Shown: piece by piece, positions 8,035 through 16,339 of the stretch
Numbering within the stretch: the stretch's first letter is position 1
Layout of the letters: every line of letters begins with the position of its first letter
Assembly: GCF_000336755.1 (NCBI RefSeq)
Contig: NZ_AOLK01000008.1
Span: 20,277-84,276, forward strand
DNA length: 64,000 nucleotides
Source of the DNA: Haloferax elongans ATCC BAA-1513
GTDB taxonomy: Archaea; Halobacteriota; Halobacteria; Halobacteriales; Haloferacaceae
Direction of reading: 5' to 3'
The notes under the pieces: generated by a model
Told to the model about the DNA's origin: nothing
What the model saw: the letters and a program-made list of their open reading frames with translations, nothing else
Databases searched by the model: none
Made by a program: the position numbers and the translations under genes

Positions 8035-9534
8035 ATGCCCCTCGAAGAATTCAAACTCCCCGACGTTGGCGAAGGCGTCGCAGAAGGCGAACTCGTAACG
8101 TGGCACGTCTCCCCCGGCGACGAAGTAACCGAAGACCAAGTGCTCGCCGAGGTCGAGACCGACAAGGCACTCGTCGACGTGCCGTCCCCGTTCAACGGGA
8201 CGGTCAAAGAACTGCTCGCCGAGGAAGGCGAGATGGTTCCCGTCGGCAACGTCATCATCACCATTCAGGTCGGTGACGACGCCGACGTCGAAGAGACGGC
8301 CGAACCCGAGCCAGAAGCCGAGTCCGAACCAGAAGATGCAGAAGACGACGGCGAATCCGGCGGTCGCGTGTTCGCACCGCCGAGCGTCCGACGTCTCGCC
8401 CGCGAACTCGGCGTCGACCTCTCGACTGTCGACGGTTCCGGCCCGAGTGGCCGCGTGACTGAAGGTGACGTTCGTGCAGCCGCCGAGTCCGAATCCGAGG
8501 CAGCGGCGGAGACGACCGACGAGAGTCCGCGCTCCATCGAGAGCAACGGACAGACAGCGGTCCAGTCCACCGAAAGCGCCGCCGTGACGACCGAGAGCGC
8601 CGACCGCGACAAGACGCTCGCCGCGCCTGCGACCCGAGCGATGGCAGAGGAGAAAGGCGTCGACATCAACGCCGTTCCCCCGTCCGAGACCCGCGACGGA
8701 CAGGCGTTCGTCTCTCCCGAAGCCGTCCAAGAGTACGCCGAAGCACAGCAACAGGCGCAGGCAGCAGACGCACAGGCCGTCTCCGCCGAGCCCGAGGCTG
8801 GCACCGCGAGCGCCGAGACGGCCGACACCGGTCCCGTCGCTGGCGAGCGCATCCCGTTCAAGGGCGTCCGCAAGGCCATCGCCGACCAGATGCAGCAGTC
8901 GAAGTACACCGCGCCGCACGTCACGCACCACGACGAAGTGGACGTGACGGAACTCGTCGAACTGCGCGAGCAGCTCAAGCCCGTCGCCGCCGAGCAGGAC
9001 ACGAAGCTCACCTACATGCCGTTCGTGATGAAGGCGGTCATCGCGGCGCTGAAGGACTTCCCGTACATGAACTCGCAACTCGACGAGGAGAACGAGGAAA
9101 TCGTCCTCCGCGACGAGTACAATATCGGCGTCGCGGCCGCGACGGACGCCGGTCTCATGGTCCCGGTCGTCGACGAAGCCGACCGCAAGGGCATGCTCGA
9201 AATCGCCGACGAGATGAACGAACTCGTCGACAAGGCCCGCAACCGCAAGATTTCGCCCAGTGAGATGCGCGGCGGTACCTTCACCATCACCAACATCGGC
9301 GGCATCGGCGGCGAGTACGCCACGCCCATCATCAACTACCCAGAAGTGGCAATCCTCGCCGTCGGAGCCATCAAGGATAAGCCACGGGTGATTGACGGTG
9401 AAATCGTGCCACGCAAGGTTCTCACGCTCTCGCTGTCGTTCGACCACCGCATCGTCGACGGTGCACAGGGTGCTCGCTTCACGAACCGTATCAAGGAACT
9501 GCTCGAAGACCCCAAGCTGTTGGTGCTCGAATAA
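8035..9534 (+). CDS. pdhC: Dihydrolipoamide acyltransferase (E2)
   Basis: 499 aa core subunit. One N-terminal lipoyl domain (about 1-78) carries the lipoylated lysine K44 in EVETDKALVDV. Two peripheral-subunit-binding-like segments follow (about 115-150, FAPPSVRRLARELGVDL; about 198-235, APATRAMAEEKGVDI), separated by acidic Ala/Glu/Ser linkers. The second is the less canonical and may not be functional. The acyltransferase domain (about 265-499) ends with the active-site signature SFDHRIVDGAQG. It sits three bases after pdhB and overlaps lpdA by one base. E1 and E3 would bind the subunit-binding segments. Confidence 0.93.
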   Translation: MPLEEFKLPDVGEGVAEGELVTWHVSPGDEVTEDQVLAEVETDKALVDVPSPFNGTVKELLAEEGEMVPVGNVIITIQVGDDADVEETAEPEPEAESEPEDAEDDGESGGRVFAPPSVRRLARELGVDLSTVDGSGPSGRVTEGDVRAAAESESEAAAETTDESPRSIESNGQTAVQSTESAAVTTESADRDKTLAAPATRAMAEEKGVDINAVPPSETRDGQAFVSPEAVQEYAEAQQQAQAADAQAVSAEPEAGTASAETADTGPVAGERIPFKGVRKAIADQMQQSKYTAPHVTHHDEVDVTELVELREQLKPVAAEQDTKLTYMPFVMKAVIAALKDFPYMNSQLDEENEEIVLRDEYNIGVAAATDAGLMVPVVDEADRKGMLEIADEMNELVDKARNRKISPSEMRGGTFTITNIGGIGGEYATPIINYPEVAILAVGAIKDKPRVIDGEIVPRKVLTLSLSFDHRIVDGAQGARFTNRIKELLEDPKLLVLE

Positions 9535-10961
9535 TGGTCGTCGGAGACATCGCGACTGGAACCGACGTACTGGTCATCGGTGCCGGACCGGGCGGCTACG
9601 TGGCCGCCATCCGCGCCGCACAGCAGGGCCTCGACACCACGCTCGTCGAGCGCGACGCCTACGGTGGGACCTGCCTGAACTACGGGTGTATCCCCTCGAA
9701 GGCGCTCATCACGGGCTCCGACCTCGCCCACGAGGCGGGCCACGCCGAGGAGATGGGTATCCACGCCGACCCCGTCGTCGACATGTCGCAACTGCGCGAC
9801 TGGAAAGACGGCGTCGTGGACCAACTCACCGGCGGCGTCGAAAAGCTCTGTAAGGCAAACGGCGTCAACCTCGTCGAAGGAACCGCTCGGTTCAAAGACG
9901 AAAACGCCGTCCGCATCGCCCACGGCGGCGAAGGACAGGGTTCGGAGACCATCGAGTTCGAACACTGTATCATCGCCACCGGGTCGCGCGTCATCCAGAT
10001 TCCCGGCTTCGAGTTCGAAGACGAACACGTGTGGTCCTCCCGCGACGCCCTCGCGGCCGACTCCATCCCGGACCGCCTCGTCGTCGTCGGCGGCGGCTAC
10101 ATCGGCATGGAACTGTCCACGACGTTCGCCAAACTCGGCTCCGACGTGACCGTCGTCGAGATGCTCGACGACATCCTGCCGGGCTACGAGTCCGACGTCG
10201 CCCGCGTCGTCCGCCAACGCGCCGAAGACCTCGGCATCGACATGCACTTCGGCGAAGGCGCGAGTAGCTGGCGCGAAGAAGACGATGGCATCATCGTCAC
10301 GACCGAACTGGAAGGCGGCGACGAAAACGAGTACCGCGCCGACAAGGTGCTCGTCGCCGTCGGCCGCGAACCGGTCGCCGACACGATGGAACTCGAAAAC
10401 GCCGGCATCGAGACCAACGAACGCGGCTTCATCGAAGTCGACGACTTCCGCCGGACCGACACCGAGAACATCTACGCGGTCGGTGACGTCGTCGCCGACA
10501 CGCCGATGCTCGCCCACGTCGCCTCCAAAGAAGGCATCGTCGCCGCCGAGCACATCGCCGGCGAACCGGTCGCCTTCGACAGTCAGGCCGTCCCGGCCGC
10601 CGTCTTCACCGACCCCGAAATCGGCACGGTCGGCATGACCGAAGACGAGGCAGAAGAGGCTGGCTTCACGCCCGTCGTCGGCCAGATGCCCTTCCGCGCA
10701 TCCGGCCGCGCGCTCACCACGGGCCACGCAGACGGCTTCGTGCGCATCGTCGCCGACGAGAACTCCGGCTTCGTCCTCGGTGCCCAAATCGTCGGCCCCG
10801 AGGCGTCCGAACTCGTCGCCGAAGTCGCACTCGCCATCGAGATGGGTGCGACGCTCGAAGACATCGCCTCGACCATCCACACCCACCCGACGCTCGCCGA
10901 AGCGGTCATGGAGGCCGCCGAGAACGCGCTCGGACAGGCGATTCACACGCTGAACCGATAG
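9534..10961 (+). CDS. lpdA: Dihydrolipoamide dehydrogenase (E3)
   Basis: 475 aa flavoprotein that reoxidises dihydrolipoyl groups with NAD+. FAD-binding GAGPGGYVAAIRAA is near residue 16, the redox disulfide is in GGTCLNYGCIPSKA (about 43-56), the NAD-binding VVGGGYIGMELSTTFAKLG is near 180, and the C-terminal active-site base is in HTHPTLAEAVMEAA. Start ATG 9534 overlaps the E2 stop codon (TAATG). It is the last gene of the operon, followed by a T-tract. Confidence 0.95.
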   Translation: MVVGDIATGTDVLVIGAGPGGYVAAIRAAQQGLDTTLVERDAYGGTCLNYGCIPSKALITGSDLAHEAGHAEEMGIHADPVVDMSQLRDWKDGVVDQLTGGVEKLCKANGVNLVEGTARFKDENAVRIAHGGEGQGSETIEFEHCIIATGSRVIQIPGFEFEDEHVWSSRDALAADSIPDRLVVVGGGYIGMELSTTFAKLGSDVTVVEMLDDILPGYESDVARVVRQRAEDLGIDMHFGEGASSWREEDDGIIVTTELEGGDENEYRADKVLVAVGREPVADTMELENAGIETNERGFIEVDDFRRTDTENIYAVGDVVADTPMLAHVASKEGIVAAEHIAGEPVAFDSQAVPAAVFTDPEIGTVGMTEDEAEEAGFTPVVGQMPFRASGRALTTGHADGFVRIVADENSGFVLGAQIVGPEASELVAEVALAIEMGATLEDIASTIHTHPTLAEAVMEAAENALGQAIHTLNR

Positions 10962-10978
10962 AGTCAGCAAAAAGCGTC

Positions 10979-10985
10979 TTTTTTT
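10979..10985 (+). terminator. T-tract after the pdh operon
   Basis: Seven consecutive T residues about 18 bp after the lpdA stop, the usual archaeal termination signal. It overlaps the last bases of the convergent XRE gene. Confidence 0.55.
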
Positions 10986-11196
10986 ACGCGGTCGAATCAG
11001 CGTCGAGTTCCGGGTCGAAGAGGTCCTCGACGCGACACTCGAAGTACGCGGCGAGTTTGAACGCCAGTTCCAGCGAGGGGTCGTACCGCTCGCGTTCGAT
11101 GGCGTTGATAGTCTGTCTCGTGACGCCGACCGCTTCCGCGAGTTCTCCCTGACTCAGATTCCCGTCCTCGCGGTGCGACCTCACGGAATTGTTCAT
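10984..11196 (-). CDS. XRE-family HTH repressor (Cro/C1 type)
   Basis: 70 aa, a bare helix-turn-helix protein: NLSQGELAEAVGVTRQTINA (about 14-33) followed by PSLELAFKLAAYFECRVEDLF, the classic one-domain XRE fold. ATG 11196 overlaps the stop of the upstream membrane gene as ATGA, so it is favoured over the longer frame from 11214. XRE regulators of this size paired with a DUF2178-like membrane protein are a recurrent archaeal and bacterial two-gene unit. Two tandem palindromes in the operon promoter (11632-11664) are the likely operators, so autorepression is inferred. Confidence 0.85.
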   Translation of the reverse strand: MNNSVRSHREDGNLSQGELAEAVGVTRQTINAIERERYDPSLELAFKLAAYFECRVEDLFDPELDADSTA

Positions 11197-11609
11197 GGCC
11201 GGTATCGAACCCAAAAGAGGCTCAGACCGAAGATGACGAACACCGAAATGTAGCCGTACAGCGCGCCGGAGACCATCGGCGGAACCTCGACCAGACCGAG
11301 GTGCGTTCCGAGCCGGGCGGTCGACGCGCCGACGACGAGGAGCGCCCCGGTGAGCGTCATCGTGAGTTGACTCGCCCGCCGGTCGATTGCTTTGTCTCGC
11401 TCGTCGAAGAGCGTAACCGAGGTACCCTTCCAGACGACGAGTGCGGCGACGATGCCGACCCAGTAAATTGCTTCGCTGAGGACGTGATAGTCGAGGAATC
11501 GAAGCCCGAGACCCACGGCGACGCCGCCGCCGAGGAACACGTACATCAGGTACCGATACCGTCGCTGCTTGGAGAGCCGAGGTGTCGAAGTCTGTTGGAC
11601 CTGCGTCAT
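11193..11609 (-). CDS. DUF2178-like membrane protein, partner of the XRE regulator
   Basis: 138 aa with about four hydrophobic segments (near 22-38, 47-63, 85-103 and 113-133) and a charged cytoplasmic loop, LFDERDKAIDRRASQLTMT, typical of DUF2178 proteins. It is first in a two-gene operon whose second gene overlaps it by ATGA. The function of the family is not established. The XRE/membrane pairing suggests stress sensing or modulation of the regulator, which is inference. Promoter and tandem operators lie immediately upstream. Confidence 0.7.
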   Translation of the reverse strand: MTQVQQTSTPRLSKQRRYRYLMYVFLGGGVAVGLGLRFLDYHVLSEAIYWVGIVAALVVWKGTSVTLFDERDKAIDRRASQLTMTLTGALLVVGASTARLGTHLGLVEVPPMVSGALYGYISVFVIFGLSLFWVRYRP

Positions 11610-11617
11610 GGCTGTGC

Positions 11618-11664
11618 GTAAAGCACCATGTGTAAAGGGTGCTTTACAGTAAAGGATGCTTTAC
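11618..11664 (-). promoter_or_regulatory. Tandem palindromic operator of the XRE operon
   Basis: Two perfect-arm inverted repeats, GTAAAGGGTGCTTTAC (11632-11647) and GTAAAGGATGCTTTAC (11649-11664), lie 17 bp apart, with a half-copy GTAAAGCACC at 11618-11627. On the minus strand a TATA-like TTTACA inside the proximal palindrome lies about 26 bp before ATG 11609. Binding there would block the promoter. The obvious candidate ligand is the XRE protein encoded in the same operon. Confidence 0.65.
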
Positions 11665-11811
11665 ACACCCACTTAGTCGTTTCCCCGACAGGTTCGAAAA
11701 GAGAGGCAGAAAGAGAGACGCATCGCTCGCGTGTCTACACTGTCGAAAACAGCACTGCAGTCACCCAGCCGTCTCTACGGACCGCCCTCGCCTCCGTTCA
11801 GTCGTCGCTCT

Positions 11812-12003
11812 TCACTCGTTTTCTAACCACCACAGTCCTAACATCGTCCCCACCACTGCCACGGTGGCGGGAATCGATTTATCGATGCCCAGCGTTCGGA
11901 AGTCGAAGAGGACGACCCCCTCGAACTGGGCGGCGAGTGCGAGGGCTACGAAGACGAACCCCGCCACCCATAGCTCGGGTGTATTCACGTCGCTAATTGA
12001 CAT
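11812..12003 (-). CDS. 63-aa membrane protein
   Basis: A short protein with two predicted transmembrane helices (about 11-31 and 43-59) separated by a loop with FDFRTLGIDK, ending in LENE. No family recognised. It is conserved-looking in codon use and stands alone between the XRE operon and serB. Confidence rests on coding composition and the plausible membrane topology. Confidence 0.5.
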   Translation of the reverse strand: MSISDVNTPELWVAGFVFVALALAAQFEGVVLFDFRTLGIDKSIPATVAVVGTMLGLWWLENE

Positions 12004-12053
12004 GAAATCCGATACGATTCGGAGTGTGATAAATGTTAGCAGAGTTCAGCCAA

Positions 12054-12704
12054 TCAGGCGTCGTCGGCGTCGAGGATGTTGTAGCCCTCGAACACCTTTC
12101 CGAGTCGGTCCATCGAGGAGACGACTACGTCACAGGCCGGGCGAACGGCATCTTTCGGGACGAATCCGACCGAGAGTCCGGCGATTTCGAGCATGGGCAG
12201 GTCGTTCGCGCCGTCGCCGACCGCGACGGTGCGGTCGAGTGGGACGTCGTGGTCGGCGGCGTAATTTTCGAGCGCGGTGTCTTTCGTTCCCTCGATGAGC
12301 GAGCCTTCGACGTCGCCGGTGAGACGACCACCCTTCACGGGCAGGCGGTTCGAGACGATATCGTCGACTTCGACCCCCTCTTTTTCGAGTGCGCGCTGGA
12401 CGCCGCGTTCGAACCCACCGGTGAAGATGGCGACGTGGTGGCCGTAGTCGCGGAGACGCTGGATGAGGTCGGCCGCGCCCGGGCGGAGTTCGACCTCGCC
12501 GTAGGCCTCCTCGGCGAGTTCCTCTTCGAGCCCTTCGAGCAGGCGAGCGCGCGAGCGAAGACTCTCCGCGTAGCTAATCTCGTCGTTCATGGCGCGTTCG
12601 GTGATATCGGCCATCTCGTCGGCGGTGCCGTTTCGTCGGCCGAGCAACACGGTCATCTCCGAGTCCGAGAGCGTGCCGTCGAAGTCGAAGGCGATGATTC
12701 GCAT
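12054..12704 (-). CDS. serB: Phosphoserine phosphatase, HAD family
   Basis: 216 aa. The HAD motif I DFDGTLSDSE holds the nucleophile D7 and D9. Motif II is IFTGGF. Motif III/IV are K (GTKD) and GDGANDLPML. The cap and overall length fit SerB, the last step of serine synthesis from 3-phosphoglycerate. serA, the first step, lies 1.5 kb away on the other strand. HAD substrates are hard to assign from sequence, so another small phosphate ester is possible. Confidence 0.8.
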   Translation of the reverse strand: MRIIAFDFDGTLSDSEMTVLLGRRNGTADEMADITERAMNDEISYAESLRSRARLLEGLEEELAEEAYGEVELRPGAADLIQRLRDYGHHVAIFTGGFERGVQRALEKEGVEVDDIVSNRLPVKGGRLTGDVEGSLIEGTKDTALENYAADHDVPLDRTVAVGDGANDLPMLEIAGLSVGFVPKDAVRPACDVVVSSMDRLGKVFEGYNILDADDA

Positions 12705-12808
12705 ATCTGTCCGTCGGACGCGTGGGGTTTCAAAGCTTCCGCGTCGGCAGAATCGGCGGGCTGGAACGACGGCGAATCTATTTACCGGTCGTCTTCTTGA
12801 CAGACACT

Positions 12809-13279
12809 ATGGGCGACTCTCACGATGCAGAGCACGAGACACTCCGCGAGGTCGAAGCCGACCTGACCGAGGACTTCGAGGACCTCGACGACGAGGCCGA
12901 CGGCGAGGCCGACGACGGGTCTACCTATCCGCTACAGGAGTTCATTCGCGGACTCCGAGAGGCAGATGACGCAGACGTGCGGGCAGTCGGTCAGTACGAC
13001 GGCGAAGACTACGAGTTGCTCTACTTGCGACCCGACGTCGACGCGCAACTCGACGACGAGGCCCGGGTGGCCCGGGTGAAGAGCCTCGTAATGAAAGCGC
13101 TCGGCGAACCCATCTCCGACCCAGTCTTCGAGGATTACGGCAAACTGAACGCTGCCATCCGGTGGTACGACGAGGCAGTGGTCGCCATCTATCCCTACGA
13201 CGAGTGGTCCGGCGTGATTGCGACGTTCGACCGGGCGAATTCGCCGCTCGTCAACCTCGCGTTAGAGCACCTCGAATAG
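12809..13279 (+). CDS. Conserved haloarchaeal protein of unknown function
   Basis: 156 aa. The first 40 residues are extremely acidic (Asp/Glu-rich). The rest is a compact alpha/beta domain with DYELLYLRPDVDAQL, an all-helical KSLVMKALGEPIS stretch and a beta-rich end (AVVAIYPYDEWSGVIATFDR). ATG 12809 is preferred over the longer frame because a TATTTA element lies about 30 bp upstream, fitting a near-leaderless start. It is divergent from serB. No function can be assigned. Confidence 0.65.
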   Translation: MGDSHDAEHETLREVEADLTEDFEDLDDEADGEADDGSTYPLQEFIRGLREADDADVRAVGQYDGEDYELLYLRPDVDAQLDDEARVARVKSLVMKALGEPISDPVFEDYGKLNAAIRWYDEAVVAIYPYDEWSGVIATFDRANSPLVNLALEHLE

Positions 13280-13315
13280 CACGATATCGCTGCGGCATGG
13301 CGACCGGACGCGAAC

Positions 13316-13981
13316 CTAGATTCGAAGCGGCGTCCACGACTTCGGTCCCTCGTCGAGACCGCGGACTTTGTACTCCGGGTCGCCGTCAGTCTCACGAGTC
13401 TCGACGAACGCATCGAACGGCTGTTTCAACAGTGCCAGGTCCTGGTCGTCGATAAATCCAGTATCGAGCGTGAAGACTCCGGAGAACCCGGCTGCTGCGA
13501 TGCGGCCGGTAACCACGTGAAGGAACTGAAACAGGCGCTTCAGGTCGGTGTACATGACGAGCGTCGAAAGCACGTGCAGTCCAACAGAGGCCGAACGACT
13601 GTCCTCGTAGTGCTCTCGAAGCGCCTCAGTCAGGTGGATACCGATACCGGTCAAGTCGCCGGGACTGGAAACGTACCGGAGGCTGCCGGGAGCAGACCGC
13701 TGTTCGAGCAGGTCCGCGACGCTTGTCGTGTCGATGACCTCGTATCGCTCGGGTGCCTCACCGCGGAGGTGTTCGAGTTCACGAGTGATGTTCGGTGCGG
13801 GTTTTTTCGTCGTTACGACGACTGTCCCCGAATCTGTTTGCTCCTTCTCGGCGAGCATCGAGAGCATCAGTCGGCGCTTTTTCGTCATCGTCGGGCCGAC
13901 GATGAGGACCGAGCCAGAGTCGGGAAGTGACGGCCCGTCGGGCAACTCAGCCGACGATGAGTCCTCGGGACGTAAGCTCAT
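13316..13981 (-). CDS. RecA/KaiC-like protein with degenerate P-loop
   Basis: 221 aa. The fold cues are those of a RecA/KaiC-like ATPase: SGSVLIVGPTMTKKRRLMLS at the usual Walker A position, a beta strand TVVVTTKKP, then SVGLHVLSTLVMYTDLKRLF resembling the switch region. The P-loop lacks the GK[ST] pair (reads GPTMTKKR), so ATP hydrolysis is doubtful. Haloarchaea hold several such DUF7504-like proteins, often near signalling genes. It is probably a regulatory or scaffold protein. It lies tail-to-tail with 12809-13279. Confidence 0.65.
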   Translation of the reverse strand: MSLRPEDSSSAELPDGPSLPDSGSVLIVGPTMTKKRRLMLSMLAEKEQTDSGTVVVTTKKPAPNITRELEHLRGEAPERYEVIDTTSVADLLEQRSAPGSLRYVSSPGDLTGIGIHLTEALREHYEDSRSASVGLHVLSTLVMYTDLKRLFQFLHVVTGRIAAAGFSGVFTLDTGFIDDQDLALLKQPFDAFVETRETDGDPEYKVRGLDEGPKSWTPLRI

Positions 13982-14157
13982 TTAGGTACACTACTACGGA
14001 AACGTGCATAATACTACTGAGTGAAAATACCGAGCCGCGCACCCCAGACTTGTGAGGAGGTTCGGAAGCTACACCAAAAATCGTGTTAGACACTCACACT
14101 GTCACGAAAACGGCCGTTGTGACAACTCTTAACCTACATGAGTAACTCCGTACGCGC

Positions 14158-15735
14158 ATGAAGGTACTCGTCACAGACCCGATTGCCGACGCGGGTCTGG
14201 ACCGGTTACGAGAGGCCGGTTACGAGGTAGAGACCGCCTACGATGTCGAAGGTGACGCACTGCTCGAAGCCGTCTCCGACGCGAACGGACTCATCGTCCG
14301 CTCTGGAACGCAGGTCACGTCCGAAGTACTCGAGGCGGCACCTGACCTCGTCATCGTCGGTCGTGCCGGAATCGGCGTCGACAACATCGACATCGACGCG
14401 GCGACCGAACACGGCGTCATCGTCGCCAACGCGCCCGAGGGGAACGTCCGCGCGGCCGCCGAACACACCGTCGCGATGGGCTTCGCCGCCGCTCGCTCGA
14501 TTCCGCAGGCACACGTCCGCCTGAAAGACGGCGAGTGGGCCAAGTCCGACTACCTCGGCAACGAGGTCAACGGCAAGACCCTCGGCGTCGTCGGCCTCGG
14601 CCGCGTCGGCCAGGAAGTCGCCAAGAAGTTCGCGTCGCTCGGGATGGACATCGTCGCCTACGACCCCTACATCGGCCAAGAGCGCGCCGAGCAACTCGGT
14701 GCAGAACTCGTCGACTTCGACGACTGTCTCTCCCGCGCCGACTTCCTCACCGTCCACACGCCGCTGACGCCCGAGACTGAGGGCCTCATCTCCACCGACG
14801 AACTGGAGACGATGGGAAGCGGCTACCTCATCAACTGCGCCCGCGGTGGCGTCGTCGACGAGGCGGCCCTCGCGCAGGCAGTCGAAGACGGCGTCCTCGA
14901 CGGCGCGGCGGTCGACGTGTTCGCCGACGAACCCGTCTCGGCCGACAACCCGCTTCTCTCTGTGGACGACGTCGTCGTCACGCCGCACCTCGGTGCGTCC
15001 ACCTCGGCAGCACAGGAGAACGTCGCCGTCTCGACGGCCGACCAAGTCGTCGCCGCGCTCCGCGAGGAGCCGGTGATGAACGCGCTCAACGCGCCCTCGG
15101 TCGACGAGAGCGCCTTCCCGCGCATTCGCCCGTACATCGACATCGCAGAGACCGCCGGCAAGATTGCCGCCCAACTTCTCGATGGCCGTATCGGCGAAGT
15201 CGAAGTCAGCTATCAGGGCGACATCGCCGCCGAAGACGTCGAACTCGTCACGGCATCCGCGCTGAAGGGCGTCTTCACGCCGCTCGAATGGCAGGTCAAC
15301 GCCGTCAACGCTCCGCAGATTGCGAAGGAACGCGGCATCGACGTGACCGAGTCGAAGTCCCGCCAGTCGGAGGACTTCCAGAGTCTCGTCGAGGTCACCG
15401 TCCGCAACGGTGACGAAGAGATGACCATCGCCGGAACGCTCTTCGCGGGCGAGGACCCGCGTATCGTCCGCATCGACGGCTACCGCCTCGACGCGATTCC
15501 GCACGGCTACATGCTGGTCGCACGCAACTACGACAAGCCGGGCGTCATCGGCTTCATCGGCACCGTCCTCGGCGAAAACGACGTCAACATCGCCGGGATG
15601 TTCAACGCTCGTCGCGCGAAGGCCGGCGGCGAGGCACTGACCGTCTACAACCTCGACGATGAGATTCCAGACGACGTCCGCGAAAAGCTCCTCGGCGATG
15701 ACCGCATCATCGACGTGGACGTCATCACGCTCTGA
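14158..15735 (+). CDS. serA: D-3-phosphoglycerate dehydrogenase
   Basis: 525 aa, the long three-domain form. NAD-binding GLGRVGQEVAKKFASLGMDI is near residue 145. Catalytic elements include the substrate-binding RSGTQV and the HLGAST active-site histidine segment. An intervening allosteric domain (about 320-440) is followed by a C-terminal ACT domain (about 450-525, HGYMLVARNYDKPGVIGFIG), which in the family binds serine for feedback inhibition. The upstream CTTAACC element about 27 bp before ATG fits a leaderless start. First step of the serine pathway; serB is nearby. Confidence 0.93.
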   Translation: MKVLVTDPIADAGLDRLREAGYEVETAYDVEGDALLEAVSDANGLIVRSGTQVTSEVLEAAPDLVIVGRAGIGVDNIDIDAATEHGVIVANAPEGNVRAAAEHTVAMGFAAARSIPQAHVRLKDGEWAKSDYLGNEVNGKTLGVVGLGRVGQEVAKKFASLGMDIVAYDPYIGQERAEQLGAELVDFDDCLSRADFLTVHTPLTPETEGLISTDELETMGSGYLINCARGGVVDEAALAQAVEDGVLDGAAVDVFADEPVSADNPLLSVDDVVVTPHLGASTSAAQENVAVSTADQVVAALREEPVMNALNAPSVDESAFPRIRPYIDIAETAGKIAAQLLDGRIGEVEVSYQGDIAAEDVELVTASALKGVFTPLEWQVNAVNAPQIAKERGIDVTESKSRQSEDFQSLVEVTVRNGDEEMTIAGTLFAGEDPRIVRIDGYRLDAIPHGYMLVARNYDKPGVIGFIGTVLGENDVNIAGMFNARRAKAGGEALTVYNLDDEIPDDVREKLLGDDRIIDVDVITL

Positions 15736-15739
15736 GCGG

Positions 15740-16249
15740 TCAGTAGAGTCCCACAGCCGACAGCACGTGGGCCATCACGCGTTCAGGAAGCGACTGCGGG
15801 GAGGTCTGCCGACGCGTCCGTGACTCCTTCTTTGGAGACTGCTTCGACGGCCGCTTCAGAGACGCATTGCTCGATGACGCCCTCGATTGGAGTTCGCTGA
15901 CGATTCGTTCGTAGCGGTCGATGACGTCCTGCTTGTCCTCGTAGGCCGCTTCGAGTTGCGCCTTGAGTTGAGCGTTGGTCTCACGGAGCGCCTCGTTCTC
16001 GCGGCGGAGTGACCTCGCATCCGTGGTGGCTGGCGCAGTTTTGGACGACCCAGACGGCTGCGACGCGGTGTGGGCTGCTCCGACGGACGAACCGGCGTCG
16101 GCGGGTGCGGTGCTGGAAGCTGGTTCTCGACGGTGCGTCACGGTGGACTCGGCCGTGGTGTCACTGGATTCCGACCCGTCCAGTGGGTACGTTCGCGACC
16201 CGGTCCCGTCCCGACTCACGGTTCCGGTCGGCATGCTGGTGAGCGACAT
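15740..16249 (-). CDS. Coiled-coil protein, function unknown
   Basis: 169 aa. N-terminal 75 residues are Ser/Thr/Ala-rich and disordered-looking. Residues about 80-125 form a coiled coil (RRENEALRETNAQLKAQLEA, continuing to VSELQS). A basic Ser/Lys-rich segment (LKRPSKQSPKKESRTRR) precedes the last helix ERVMAHVLSAVGLY. The basic tail is unusual in this acidic proteome. ATG 16249 is preferred to the TTG four codons upstream. It ends four bases from serA on the opposite strand. Unrecognised family. Confidence 0.6.
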   Translation of the reverse strand: MSLTSMPTGTVSRDGTGSRTYPLDGSESSDTTAESTVTHRREPASSTAPADAGSSVGAAHTASQPSGSSKTAPATTDARSLRRENEALRETNAQLKAQLEAAYEDKQDVIDRYERIVSELQSRASSSNASLKRPSKQSPKKESRTRRQTSPQSLPERVMAHVLSAVGLY

Positions 16250-16339
16250 CGTGTGGCACAACGTACCACAGAATCAAAAGGATATGTCAGACGCACAACT
16301 GACGTGCGTCCGCTGAGGTCTCCCGTCAGTCCGTGCCGA

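Noticed and set aside
7963..9447. 494-codon open frame antisense to the E2 gene
   Set aside because: High GC at wobble positions keeps antisense frames open. The sense strand encodes a complete E2 with active-site motifs and operon overlaps; the antisense product has no known domain.
9336..10970. 544-codon open frame antisense to lpdA
   Set aside because: Same GC artefact; lpdA has all family motifs in the sense frame.
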